Positions 42,501 to 54,638 of a stretch of 64,000 nt of DNA are shown in pieces. The notes beneath the pieces were generated by a model. That model was given only the letters and a program-made list of their open reading frames with translations, ran no database searches and was not told the DNA's origin. The stretch is from assembly GCA_023101725.1 (NCBI GenBank), contig JALJCO010013652.1, positions 152,501 through 216,500 of the forward strand, read 5' to 3'. A program made the position numbers and the translations under genes. Within the stretch, counting starts at the first letter, position 1. Each line of letters opens with the position of its first letter. Source of the DNA: Atherinomorus stipes. Taxonomy: Eukaryota; Chordata; Actinopteri; Atheriniformes; Atherinidae.

Positions 42501-45500
42501 AGCTCGATTCGACTCGATTCGATTCGATTATCGATTATCTCCTCATAAATTGACAGACAGCAATTTATATGCTGATATAGATATCTAAAATGTAAAAAAG
42601 AGCATGCATAAAAAGGCAGTGGGAGCAGCAGCCTGTTAGGAGTTTTTCATGAACCAACAGAATGTAAAATTTATGTTGAAAACACAGCGGACTGAAAAAC
42701 AGGCTTTTAATTCTTTCATTTACATGAAAATAATAACAAAAAAGTCATTATTGAAATAATATGATCATGTAAACTTTGAGGATTTAAGCTAAAACAGATT
42801 TTATTTTCCAACAAAAGATAATGAAGATAAGTAAACATTTAGAGTTGAACATTATATTGAACATGGGTCTGCCTTCCAGAAAAAGTGCATCTTCATCTTT
42901 ACTCTGTTAATGCTAAATACAGGTGCCAATCACTTGGAAATGAAATTAAAACTCTTTATTTATCCCAGAAGAGACGACACAATACTATTACCAACAGATG
43001 AAACACTAATATGAGGTTGAGAACGTGACTTTAATTATATTCAGTCAGAGACGAGACAGCTCCCGACATCAGCTGCAGTTCCACCCACGGCCAGCAGATG
43101 GAGCTCGTGCTTCATGCTCACCGTCTCAAACAGGCCTGACGTGTCTGAAGACATGGCGTCCATCTCACGGAAGTTGTCTCATGTCTCATTAGGCTTCGGA
43201 TTCGCCATCCCTAATATATAGTTATACCTTCGATAAACGAGTGTGGGCCTTCACTGCCTTACACTTTGGAAACTTGGAAGAGCCACTCGCGGAGATCGCG
43301 CCGCCATCTTTGTTTTCGTCTGAAGTCGCACGGCGCCGCCATCTTTGTTTTGGTCTGACGACGCATCGGTACGCATATTTTGCGTCGACGTATTTTTTGC
43401 GTCGACGTAATCGGTTACGTCGACGAATCGTCCCAGCCCTAGGTCGGGGTAAATTCAAACACTGTAAGCGATAGTTATGGATTCTTCTGCCATCAGCAAA
43501 CGATCCAGATCAACCGAAAGACACTAAAAACTGTAACTACGAAGAAAAAGCGCAGTAAACAACATTATAGCTTCAGTTTGTGCACGCTCCCGTGCGGCTT
43601 GGCTCGTGCCTGCAGTTACCTGAAGCGCCAGTCGCGAGTTTCGTTTCTTACTCTTGCCTCAAGTCCCTTTAAATTACTGTTCAAAATAAACAATGAAATT
43701 AAATGAATGAATGAAATAGCAGTTAATAAAGATGCATGAAAAGTAATGTCAAACACATCAATTCCAGTTTTGTTTTATCTGAATTGCCTCTGAAATATTC
43801 AAAAGAGACATAAAAAAGATGAATTAGTGTAACTGCCTACAAAATAGTAAAATAAAATCCAAATAAAATGCTAAAACTGCTTAATTCTTGGTTGTGCTGC
43901 TCTACTTTGTGGCTTGTTATCACCAACCAACCAATCATATTTAGCTCCATCACACAGGAAACAGCTACTCTTACTTAATATTTTAAGTTAAAAGAAGTTT
44001 GTTACATAACCCCCACTTTTTATTTTCTGGGTAGATTCCGTAGCACATTAGCAAACACAAACATTTGACTGCAAATTCAAATAGTTTATTACTGAATGAT
44101 TCATAGGATGAAGGGTTGTTATTTTTTCACATTATGTCCATGTCACAGAGACGATCAGGTGATCCAGCATGACTGGCAGAGACATTTTGTACAACATTCA
44201 TTCATTACTTGCTACAAATTTCAGTAGCTCATATGGCTGTGGATATTTAAAGGGCCCCTTCTCTTCTCTCTCCTCATCCTTGTGATGTTCAGTTGTCCTA
44301 ATGAAAGATGACAACATCAAGAATCACTGTAGTACCATGGACTATATCCTAACACAGTAACCCTATTTCAGACAATGAGAATATTTTAAAGACCTCTAAC
44401 AGCCTGTAACGGTCATCCTGCTGTGTAACATCTACCAGTAGGATTAATAGCATGGAATAGCATGTAACACTGACCATTCGGCAAAAACCAAAACAAGCCC
44501 GAGCATTGTGAATGGAACAAATTTATAAACCTGTTTGAGTTAAGCTGCATATGTCCTCTAGCTTACGCTATGACTGTACCAAGAAGGACACAGCATGGAA
44601 GGAAATATTGGAGGAATCGCAGCTCCCTGATGAGTAGAAAACCAGCATACATGTTAACACACACTGTAGTAAAGACATGCTGTCATTTTTCAGTGTGTCA
44701 GCTCATACTTTACCTTAATGTGGTGCTTGGAACCTGTGCTTCACAGTAGTAGCCAAGTACAATTCAGCAGGTATCATCATCCAACATACATCAAACATGA
44801 TGTTGAAGCCAAGTTCATTAGATGCCTGTCGCACAGTGTGGCCTGCAGTCAGCCTATGAGACGGCTAAAATCACACAGATTGGGATTTGTCTTTAGGCAA
44901 AGTTGTTTTTTAATCTAATTAGATGGCATTTCCTTATGCTGCTCTTAACTTCAGATATACAAAAAAAAAAAGCAACTTTTGTCATTATCATCTCTCTCTC
45001 CCTACCTTCCTTTGCCACCGCTCCTTCATCTCTTTATGTCTACATGTAGCTTTTCTATCCTTTCCCTTGTCCTCCAAGGCCCCAACCGGTATATTTAAAT
45101 GTCTTTAAACACCATTCGCCTCACCAATGATGTTATGTGTTTGTGTTTGAAGCCTGCATAGCAATTTAGATGTCTCTCTCCAAATGTCATATTATTTAAA
45201 CATCACTGGAGCCTTTCTCTTTTCTCCAATTTGTTTTTCTCAACTCGGGCATAGATAGAAGATTTGTGGTCGTAAATTGGCGCTCCACGCAGCGCTTTTA
45301 TCTGTCCTTTTGTCTTCAGCTCCCTGTTAAAGGTGTTTTGTTTGCTCTATTGTGCCACTCTCACTAGGGAATCTCCCCTAAAGTGGAGTTTGCCACGACA
45401 TCAGTCATAGAGGAGAGTGATGGGAGCGACAGCTGGGCTGCTTCACCTGTAAGCGTGTCTTTTTAATACATCACATAAGCCTCTGCACACACACTTACAC

Positions 45501-48500
45501 ACACTTGTATGTGCTGTCTCTCTAGCTTTAATAAGCTGTATTTTTGTTTGCTCTTGGTATGAAATAAAGAGTTAGAGAAGCAACATCCTTATAAACATGT
45601 TGACCACAGCTGGAGTACTAAAAGATTGATTTCTAGAGGGCTTTAATGAGTGGTATGGCTCGCCATCACATTTGTCTGTTTCCACCATATGTACCCACTT
45701 TCTGTTGTTGCCATGGCTACTGCATTTATCTATCCATATCGGCAGTGTTTCAAGGGTATCTGTTCTCTCCTTGTGAATGTAATTATGGGGAGGCAGATCG
45801 GTGATGCTGATAGTGAGGCTCCTCTCACATGTCCAGGAGTTTTAATACAACATGTCAGTCAGTCTTTTTATATACTAATGATACAGGTGGTGGGTCAGCT
45901 GTATCTCTTCAGCTCATCTTTGTGTGGCTTTTATTTTGTAAATGTACTGCATAAAACCATATTTCACATGTAAAATGATTTATTCTGTTTATATTTTGGT
46001 CTTTTTTTTTTAATCTTTTCTTGCCAGTTTAGAATTTTCCTTCATGTTGGAGTCTTTTTTTTTAAAAAGATCTAAACAGTTCATCATTTATGGATTTTTT
46101 TTTATTGTAAATAATAATAATGATGATAATGAAAATAATGGATCATCAGCTTGACTATTAAAAATTTTTATGGTTTGTCCTGATTTTCTGACATTTTATA
46201 GAAAGTGCTTCATTGTGGAAAGCAATTTTCAAATAAATGAAAATCAGCTTCTTGGTGCTCCCGTTTCAACCTGCATGTATTCCATGTATGTCTTCTGTTT
46301 GTGCACATATTTCAGCAGATGGACAATAAGACGAAAAAACAATGCTCCAGTTGTAGACTGAAAACAAGTTAAAAAATAAGATAAATAACAATCTTTACAA
46401 TCTGTTAACAACATATGATCTACTGCACACTAGTTGGCATGTTGTGCCAAACACACTAGCATGAATTTCCAAGGTGCAGTAACATAAGCTAAGCTATTTG
46501 TTTAAATGGGATGTCAGTGACAGCGAAGCAGATTGTCTGAGTGTTCTGCAGTGGCCCCTCAGGGGGATGTCTGGATCAGAGCCCCGCTGTGGCTGTCAGA
46601 CAGTAGGATTTCTCCATTTTCTCTCTCCTAATGGCTCCTCGGCATAGGCATTTCGTTGACTACATGTCCACCAAGCTGACAAAACGCGTTGTATTCAAAC
46701 TTGTCGTATTCTTTAGGAGGATGATGACTTCTGCAAAACCTCTGAAACTGTCCACTTTTAGCCAAGGCCTTAGTTTTGCTTGAGCCTTATATTTTTTATC
46801 AGCTATGATTCTTCTTTAAAAGTTAGTATTAAATGTACCTAATTCAAGCTGCATTGTCCTCATAATGGCACAACCAGTGTGTCATCCAGGCTTTGCTGCA
46901 GTTCCCCACTTTGACTGAAATAGCTCAACAGTTTTGTGCCAATTTGAGTTGATCGGCACAAAACTTTTGGTGATCCTCTGACTTGTCTACTTACTTGGTG
47001 TTGTGTGGATTTATGTCACATAGGAATATATCAAGGCTCAGTTGCTGAATTTCTAAGAAGCCTAGTAGCAACCATGATCGTGCAGGCATTAGGGAGCAAT
47101 ATTATGTGAATGAAATTCTTTTGTTTGTTCGTTTGTTTTTACATGATTAGTCTGATGGTGGGATCACAGTCTCAGACATGGAAAACCACATTTTTTATGT
47201 TTATATCTTGAGTAAAATTATAGTTTTTAAATAGTGCCATCTTTTGGTTAAAAAGTCAGTTCAATTTGTCTGGTTCATCCCCCATTTGTCGAGTCCCCCC
47301 CGTTTTGTGTTGTTAAAGAAACATTTGAAAGCTGACACCTGCTCAGCACCTGCATGTTAGCACTAGCTTTATTGTGTTAGCATTTTGAAGCATGCGGTTC
47401 TAATGAGCATGGCAGTATTAACCTTGTTAGTTATTTACATGCACAACTTTGTGCTTTGGTGTCTTTTATCACACAGAAGCAACAGTGGGAATCTCAGTTA
47501 ACCACATTAGGCAAGATTTTGCTGCCCACTACTCCCTTTTAGTGTCTGTCCTCCAGTGAAGAAGCAATACCAGAGCGGGGAGAAGTCAGAGATGGTGGGG
47601 GATGGGGGAACGAGGCCATACTGGTCTTAATTCCATTATATCAGATTATTGTCAAATGGCAGCTTTGATGATGATTTATTCATCATTTCTCTTAAAAAAT
47701 AGTTTTAATGTGGTGTGATTTCCCTAATTAGCATTTAGATTATCTTTGTTTTACAGCCAGGCAATGCCTCTTTATCATGTTAGACTGGAGATGGCCATCA
47801 AATGCAATTAACATTTTATCTTAACTTATTTATCCCCGGTTGGCATTACCTGCAGGAAGTGGAATATTGCATGGCAGAATGATGTTAGTGGCCATTAGAG
47901 TTATTGAAGTAATTCTGCAGAGGTTGTCTCCATGGCAGTGCAGACTGCAAGAGCCGTTGTTGTTATAACACTTAAGTGGAATCATTTAGCTAATGGTTTA
48001 ATGGTTTTGTCCAGCGAGAGCAAGTGGTTGTCCACAGTGAGAGTGGCTGTCTTAATGGATAAGATGAGCGCTGCTTCTATAAAGGAAGAAATTGGGTCTG
48101 CAAAGAAATTTGAACTGTTGTGTGTCACCTTAAAATTAAGATTATGATCGCAGCTCAGCTTGTCACAACCTATCAACATTTTTCTTTCTCATTTTATCTT
48201 CCTGCACCCCAGACCTGCTTGCTTTCTCCAGTGAGGCCATCTTTTACTCCAACCAAACAGAGTTCATCAAAAAAGTCCTCGCCAGCCAGAGGGCATTTTT
48301 CCAAAACAGATAATGGGAACTGTGTCGCCTGGAAAGATGGGAAGGAAAAGCTCAATGTTGAGGCTAGAACTACAAACTCCTTGCTCTCATCTACATCCAG
48401 ACCTCTCCCTTTTTCATCCTCCCCTGGCTCCGGTCTTCAACAAAGCAAAAAGGGAAGAAAAAACACAGCAACCAGAGTTTCTGTCAACTCTGGCTACCAA

Positions 48501-51500
48501 CAGCCCACAGTTTCCTCAAGGACACGAGCCCTGTCCCCGTACACACACCGCAAGATGTGCCAGCTCTCTGAGGACGCCAGGCAAAGGCTCAGCCATCTCC
48601 ATCTGGGGCCTCACCACTTTAGGAAGGAAACTGAAAGCCAGCAGCCCTTCTTGGTGAGTTATGTTAGGCACATTCTGCAACAGCTGAATGCCAACAATAC
48701 ACATGTTCAGTTAACATGATCCTAAGTTGGTTTGGATTAAATCTCTGTTGCAGCTTCCTAATATTTACCTTAACTGTGCAAACAAATCAAGTGAAAGGGA
48801 AAGAGAGGACTGTAAATCTGTCTGTTGGCCCATTGATGGATTTTGACATAATGAAAGTGTTTCAGCTCTAAGCATGTATGGACTATGTAGTGAGCTACGT
48901 GTAGCCTCACTGAGGGACTTGATTGCACATATCTTGTATTTAGCCAAATCTCAGTTATTTGTTAAAATGTTAATCATTGCCATATCACTGCTATCTAACA
49001 TTTGCATATGAAAGGGGGTGATTGTGTGAATACATAGCCATGAGAGGAAAATATGAAGTCGACGGACAGGAAGAACACAGCCCTGGAGTCCGCTGCCCCT
49101 CCCTCTGCTCGCTCCCCGCTGTATTCCTGCTTCTTCATTTACATCAAATTTAATCCTGAATTATGAACATCAGAACGCGCTTGCATGCTGTTGATAGAAG
49201 ATATGATTAGGTGCTGCATTTGTTTTTGTCATGCACATGAAAGGAATTTACTAGAACACAATGGGTGTTTTATTAAAGACAGGAGCATGCTTTTCTGCCT
49301 CTGCGTTTCCTGAGGGGATCTTCTTTCTATAATTAACCCCTTTAATTGAGAGTCAAGCCGCAATTAACAAATAGACACCTAATGAAGTAGTTTAGCCCCA
49401 TGGTGAATGCATTATCAATGTGCGTTTCAGAGCTTCAACCCATGTTTGTGTGTAGAGAAGCACATTCCTATAATTAATCCCAATTATTTTGTTTGACGTA
49501 GGCTGTTCCAGAAAAAATGTTCTCTTGTTTTCTTTCAGCCTTATTTTGATCTTCTTGGGAAAACGACTTGGAGCGGAGTTAGACTAATGGCTCAACAGTG
49601 AACATTTACTTTATGCTGCAGAAACTAAGAGAAATATCCAAATAATTTACTGTTTTGTTGACACACTTTGTTAACTTGGGGATTGATTTAAGGATACTGT
49701 TGAAAACGACAAAAATAAACATGAGCAAATGTTTTACTTTGTGAATAAAAGTAAATTGATTTTCTAATCTGGCAGCAAAATTGTGTTTCGTGCCAGGTGT
49801 CTCATTGCGGTAATGCATCTGGGATGGGAACACCTTCCTCCTCCTCCTCTCTAAATGGCAGCATGCATCGACGCTCCGTCAGCTTCTCAGTGGGTCACGC
49901 AGGTAGGCCTCATATTCTTACAAATACAAAATGCTCTATTACACAGGTAGTATTCGCTGCAGAAAGAAACCATTTTTAAGTTTTGTACGGATGAAAAACG
50001 GAGCCAGTGTGTTCTCAAGTGTCTTTGTTTAATCTTACTAAAGTTTTCACTTCTCATTGTCTTTCTAGATTTGTCTCTACGTGGAAGTTACAGACCAAGA
50101 ACAACAAAAGTAAGCCTGATGTGTGATTTTCTAAACTGGAATATCCACTGAGCTGTTCTTATGGTGTGATAAGACATGGATGCAGGAGAGAAAGATGTGA
50201 AAATTGGACAGTACCAAGTTGAATTTAGCTTTGACTTTTTCCATAAAATCAGCCCCATATAATGAAATAAAAACAAATCCGAGTGTCAGCCTGGGATACC
50301 GCACCACTAATATTCTCTGTACGGAGATATAGTGTGCCCTTAATACCGAGGTCAATTTCAAAAGAAAAAATTCTGCCATTGAAAACATTTCATTATTGAA
50401 AGAGAAGTTTACAGTATTTCATCAACAGTGTTGTTGTTTATTTTTGCTGTGCTTCATGCTCTTTTTTTTTTTTTTTTCCTTCATAATCATTCAAAGTTTA
50501 CCAATTTAATCAACAAAAAAGCTTGAATTTTTCTCTAGGTGGAATCAACTTTAGTGGAGGATCGGTCCTTGCTTGAAACACCATCCAGACATGAACCCCG
50601 GATCAGAAATCCTGCGAGACGGTCTTCCTCGGCTCAGTCCAGCCTGACTGCGTCCGACTCCAGAAGCCATTTGAATGTCAGCAGCCTCCCCCTCAAAGAA
50701 CGGTAAAACCCTTCTCCTAACAATATATCAAATTCAGTCAAATATTTTAAATATGACTGCAGGGGATTTATAAAAATTAAATCACTTTATTAGGTTTTGA
50801 ACAATGATACAATCCTAAAAGCATCTAAATACTGAAAATGTTTTCGTGCACAGCAGCATGGAAAGCCAGAGTGGTATCATTTGTCTCCTTTACATTTCAG
50901 ATCTTATTAATGAACAAATAATCATCCAAAAAGCTGCATAACATCAGAAATCAATGAAGTGGGTTGAGATTCGTGTGTGTGTGTGTGTGAACAGCAAAAT
51001 GAAAGAGATGATCAGCTAAGTCTAAACTATGGAAAATTATTGTTTATAACTTAGTTTTTTCTACCTTTCGTTAAATGTTTTATCTGATTGAAATTTATCA
51101 GGAAACATCAGATGGCTAAAAAGTCCTCGTTCTGACATCGAACCAAGATCGAGCATAATCCTTTCTTTTTTGTGGTATTTGCCCTGAATTTGTCGACCCA
51201 TCTGTGTAAATCATTTGTGTTTGCTGAAAAGATCTTAAAAGCAAAAGAGGCACCTGTGTGAGTTCCAAATTACCGTGTAAAGAAAATATATGGAAATCCC
51301 CTGAGGGGTTAGTCATACACTGCTGCTGCTGTGCAAGTCTGTGTGTGTACAAACACATCTAATCTTTAATTTTGATCACACTCGATGGGCAGGATGAATT
51401 CCCCTCCACCTTTTAAATTACAAAAGCTGATGTCTTGTCATGTTTGTTCATTACTGAGGGAGAAAGCAGAGAGAAGGGAAAACAAAGAGGAAAATGGTAT

Positions 51501-53370
51501 TGATTTGTGTTTCGGCTCGAGACTGATGCATTTGACCTGATGCACGCTTTAATATGTTCAGAGAGACCTTGTCATCGATCACAACAGCTGTGAGTTGAAC
51601 ACGCCGATGGGACCGATGTGCTGTTTTGTTTGTTTGTTTGTGTATCCCTTTCCCCCTTCCCCTCTGCTCGGTCTATAAGTAAACATTAAAATCAATGGAC
51701 AATCCTAAACTGAAAAGTAAATTGCAGGAAATGAATGATACTTTTCTCTAAATTGGAAACGCGACAAGATTTGCTGGGTGGGAGATTAGAGTTGGCCTTT
51801 GTAGATTCCCTCTGACAGGGAGAGGGGCACGTCTTTCCACGAATCTTTGATCCATAAAGAAAATGACAGATGCCAGTGGCAGAATTTGCCCCTTAAGCTT
51901 CAGAGTCTCAGTCTATTCATGTCTCTGGGTGATTTGTCCTTGATGACTTTTTGAAGCAGGTAGAGTTTATCTGATTATAGATGAAAAGCTTCTGCTCCAA
52001 CACTGTCAGCCAGGCCAAGACACAAGTCAATCAGCCAGTCATCACCCTTCCACTACCAACAAATAGACGTGGATGAGAGGCACTACTGGAATTTTCTTTT
52101 CTCCCTTCAGTCTTTTTCTGTTGTGACTGTTTGTGGCTAACGTGATTTTATACAGCACTGATAAATCACAGCTGTAGCAACCTTTGTTGCAGCATGTTTA
52201 AATGTTAAAAAGCCAAAATCAGCACCATTGTTTAAATGTAAAAAGTACAGCTGATTTTAATATTTTTCTGAATATTTTACACCTCAAGTCTGTGTCCACT
52301 TGGTTTCCTCCCTCACATCTTGTGTTTGGTTACAGCACAGACTAGTGGACAAAAGCATCACCTGTCTGCATCTCCGACACAAGCACTGGAGCAAAACCAA
52401 CGTTTTTCAAACTTTGGGCTTCTTTTATTTTAAAAAGTCCTTAATTTAAACTTGTATATGTGATTCTTTATGGCGTGCTTGCTTGGGTTTTATTGAAGGG
52501 ACAAACATAAAAATATCACAGCGGAAAGGACACTTGTTTATGAATCTTCCACTGATGCATCCTGGTTTGCAGAGATCAGTGATGGTAGAGGAGATTAAAG
52601 TCATCTAACTGTAAACACAACTTTTCTGGTGTGTTGCCTCTGAACATGATGTAAGCAAGGTGGAAGAGGAAGGCCAAATACTGGAGGACATTAAAAATAT
52701 TGTTACAAGGGGAAATGGAAATAACTGAACATTTTAACCCTTTAAATCTTTTGTTGATATTATTATCAGGATTTATGAATAACAACATTAACGTAGCTTT
52801 CTACCAAAGTGCTCGTGAGGCAGCTTCATGACTTAGGCTTTGGAACTTGTGTGATTTAGATGTTTCTCCAACATCTGATTCAGTTAAATGGGTCAGCTCA
52901 TTATTAACCTCTGCAGAAGCTGATAATGATCCTTTTATTTGAATCTGAAAGTAGGAAAACATTTATTTAGGACAGTCTTGGTTATTGGACTGCTAGAATT
53001 TAATTACTTAAGAGTTTCCCTCATAAGTAATTTAAAAACTTCATCTTGACTCTGGCGAATTGTAATGGACTTATTACGTTCTGACTTGAACCTTCTTGTC
53101 TGGAGCCCATTAAAGAAAATTCTTAAAAAACCTGTTAAAGTCACAGTGTAGGAGTTGGGAATACTGGTTGGATATCTGGGGAGTTGTGGCTACGTTAATA
53201 GCTCTGATTTAGGTCTCTCCAACTTGAAGCAAGTATCTGTTTTAAAAATCTTGTTTTAATGTCGTCTTGTGTTTCTCAGACTTCGGACTAGTCCGTCCTA
53301 CTGGGAGCAGATCCACAGCCGAGTCCAGAGGATTCTCCAGACGCACCGACCACTAAGGACCACGCTTTGA
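39458..53370 (+). CDS. spata6: Spermatogenesis-associated protein 6
   Basis: In mouse, SPATA6 is required to build the sperm connecting piece. Eleven coding exons: 39458-39541, 40338-40475, 40948-40996, 41122-41163, 41303-41428, 45368-45448, 48213-48653, 49797-49902, 50069-50109, 50539-50702 and 53280-53370. They predict about 453 residues (human 488). The N-terminal family domain is clear: [59 protein letters not shown] and [18 protein letters not shown] Ser/Lys-rich middle contains [20 protein letters not shown] and [10 protein letters not shown], and the end has [16 protein letters not shown]. All junctions keep frame except exon 5 to exon 6, where one base too many causes an early stop (see findings). 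spata6l is less likely because of the agbl4 neighbour. The start at 39458 is chosen because its frame continues into the domain; ATG 39467 is an alternative. Confidence 0.93.
40338..40475 (+). CDS. spata6: spata6 exon 2
   Basis: 46 codons, [20 protein letters not shown] then [18 protein letters not shown] and KMVFVK. Acceptor TTTGTGTAG, donor AAG|GTGAGA. Core of the conserved family domain. Confidence 0.95.
40948..40996 (+). CDS. spata6: spata6 exon 3
   Basis: [16 protein letters not shown] with a split last codon. Acceptor TTTCACCAG, donor AAG|GTAAAT. Confidence 0.93.
41122..41163 (+). CDS. spata6: spata6 exon 4
   Basis: 42-nt exon completing Ala and encoding [13 protein letters not shown]. 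Acceptor TTCTTCTTAG, donor CAG|GTATGC. Confidence 0.92.
41303..41428 (+). CDS. spata6: spata6 exon 5 (frame-breaking 3' end)
   Basis: [20 protein letters not shown] ... REILMKKV is conserved. It contains a C5 run (41415-41419) and ends TCTT|GTAAGC in phase 1, whereas exon 6 needs phase 0. Confidence 0.85.
41740..41951. mobile_element. 212-bp hAT-type MITE
   Basis: Ends CAGGGGTACCCATGACC and, on the complement, CAGGAGTGCCCAAGTCC, extending inward (TTCTCGAGAGCTACTATC against TCCTCGAGAACTACTATC). Flanks AGTTAATT and AGCTAAGT agree at 6 of 8 bases. Related in structure to 19393-19595. Confidence 0.75.
42192..43672. mobile_element. TTAA-bounded TIR element, split by a hAT insertion
   Basis: Outer ends TTAAAGGGACTAGAGGCAGG and, on the complement, TTAAAGGGACTTGAGGCAAG are inverted repeats at 42192 and 43672. 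The element's own sequence is 42192-42412 and 43450-43672. The hAT element sits between, with one copy of the 8-bp duplication on each side. Confidence 0.7.
42413..43441. mobile_element. hAT-type non-autonomous transposon, 1.03 kb
   Basis: Perfect 8-bp target duplication GGTCGGGG at 42405-42412 and 43442-43449. Ends TAGGGCTG on both sides, with subterminal ACGATT/CGATTA arrays on the left and CGTCGACG arrays on the right. An internal direct repeat of CGCCATCTTTGTTTT occurs near 43300-43350. No transposase ORF. Confidence 0.92.
43673..45367. other. spata6 intron 5 remainder, no exon seen
   Basis: AT-rich intron, ending at the acceptor CACTCTCACTAG. No recognisable exon that would repair the phase break between exons 5 and 6. 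Confidence 0.5.
45368..45448 (+). CDS. spata6: spata6 exon 6
   Basis: 27 codons, [20 protein letters not shown] and DSWAASP. The acceptor must lie exactly at 45366-45367, because an in-frame TAG precedes it. Donor CCT|GTAAGC. Homologous to GIAPKLEFSTTSV of mammalian SPATA6. Confidence 0.92.
45449..48212. other. spata6 intron 6; repeat-poor distal half
   Basis: No exon or transposon boundary recognised. 47640-48010 is repeat-poor and has CCTAATTAGCATTTAGATTA and CAATTAACATTTTATC, typical of homeodomain-site clusters. Confidence 0.45.
48213..48653 (+). CDS. spata6: spata6 exon 7 (large exon)
   Basis: 147 codons in phase 0. Ser/Lys-rich, beginning [20 protein letters not shown]. The conserved block near the end is [35 protein letters not shown]. 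Acceptor CTGCACCCCAG, donor TTG|GTGAGT. Confidence 0.95.
48654..49796. other. spata6 intron 7; repeat-poor
   Basis: 1.1-kb intron. 49270-49500 has TTAATTGAGAGTCAAGCCGC, CAATTAACAAATAG and ATAATTAATCCCAATTA, and resembles conserved non-coding DNA. No ORF of interest. Confidence 0.45.
49797..49902 (+). CDS. spata6: spata6 exon 8
   Basis: [20 protein letters not shown] then [15 protein letters not shown], ending in phase 1. Acceptor TCGTGCCAG, donor CAG|GTAGGC. Confidence 0.88.
50069..50109 (+). CDS. spata6: spata6 exon 9 (41 nt)
   Basis: Short exon, [14 protein letters not shown]. Phase fits both neighbours. Acceptor TCTTTCTAG, donor AAA|GTAAGC. Too short to appear as an ORF. Confidence 0.85.
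50539..50702 (+). CDS. spata6: spata6 exon 10
   Basis: [20 protein letters not shown], then [20 protein letters not shown] and SSLPLKE with a split Arg codon. Acceptor TTCTCTAG, donor CG|GTAAAA. Confidence 0.9.
50703..53279. other. spata6 intron 10; candidate conserved non-coding stretch
   Basis: 2.6-kb intron without recognisable transposon ends. 51510-52080 is repeat-free, of mixed composition, and could contain an enhancer. Nothing coding recognised. Confidence 0.45.
53280..53370 (+). CDS. spata6: spata6 terminal coding exon
   Basis: [20 protein letters not shown] then THRPLRTTL and TGA at 53368-53370. The IH.RV...L..H pattern is the conserved family C-terminus. Acceptor GTTTCTCAG. Confidence 0.93.
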
Positions 53371-54092
53371 CCTTTAACCCACTGAAGTGACTAACAGGTG
53401 ATGAAAGTTGAAAACCTGAGAGAAAACTGTTAAACCAGAAATGAAAATAATGCACGGAGGGCCCAAAAAAGAGAGGAAAAAAACCTTCATGTGTAGGAAA
53501 GCAGCACACTGACTCCCTCCTTAAAGTCTAGACTTTATTATTACTGTAAGTCAAACCAGCTCACGCATGTTCAAATCATCTCCACTTCAAGTTTTTAACC
53601 TCTCCATCACATTCCAAGTCATGTTAGTCGTCACTCTTTAAAAATGCAGGAATCTGGAAGGGTTATGTTCAGAAACATAACACCACTTTCCTCCCATCTA
53701 TCAGCTGGGCTGTTAGTTAAAAACAGGGTGATGATGAAACCAAAATGGTAGATGGGTTTAGTTACAAAAAGATACAGTTTTTATGTGGGAGATGTTAAGC
53801 TGCAGCCCTTCAGGTTCATCTGCTGGAGCACAAATGAAGCAAAAGGTAACCAAGAACCACTGCTGAGAGCCTAAAGCAACTGGAGATGTTTGAAACAGAA
53901 CAAAAATAACCGAGAGTGAAAGACAGCGATGGGGATCTAAACAAGAGTAAAGACATTTAGTTTCAAAGATTTACACGGAAACATTTTATACTTTGAGACT
54001 CAGAACTGTGGTGTTTGTCTGCTACTGATCAGGTCTGTTGCTTCATCAGTGAGGTAGTATTTCCGACTATCATCCAAGCTTTTATCTCAGCT

Positions 54093-54103
54093 AATAAAAT
54101 AAA
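54093..54103 (+). terminator. spata6 poly(A) signals (two overlapping AATAAA)
   Basis: AATAAA at 54093-54098 and 54098-54103, about 0.72 kb after the stop. They imply a 3' UTR of that length; the end point is inferred. Confidence 0.65.
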
Positions 54104-54638
54104 GTGCATCAGTGTTATGAGCTCTTGTCACAACCACACTCACTCTTTCATTTTTTATGAAACTAAATGAAGGATGTATTTTGTTTCAAAAGAGCAAAGA
54201 AGTAATAATATTAAGAATCACCTGAGCTTTGATTTAATGTGGAACACTGGCTTAGCAGTGCAGAGTCTGAGCAGGTTTGGTGATAGTGAAGGAACGTCAG
54301 GATCAGAAACCTGCTTCATATGTCAGAGCAGGTCAGGTTTCCAGGAAAAGAGTAGCTTGTGTACAGGGACCACGTTCTCACAAGTTCATTCTCACTGTCT
54401 GATGTCTCACTGAGAAACACATCGGAGACGTTTCTGCACAAGCAGTTACAGTAACTTTAAACAGACTGAGAAAAACTTGACCCTGTTGACTTGAAAGATT
54501 TGCAGCATGAATGTTATTTAAATTGTTATTGAACAGATTTCTTCCAGTTTTCTTATACAGCTTAAGACCATGTGACTCGAAAGTGTCTCCAACATGGCAC
54601 GTGCATTTTCATATCCAAATCCATCTTTGAGATAGGGT

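Noticed and set aside
48120..48719. ORF starting at 48120 as a stand-alone gene
   Set aside because: It is spata6 exon 7 plus translated flanking intron; splice sites at 48213 and 48653 keep the family frame.
39458..53370. Assignment to the paralogue spata6l
   Set aside because: The N-terminal domain ([33 protein letters not shown]) is closer to SPATA6, and agbl4 is the immediate neighbour as in human 1p33.
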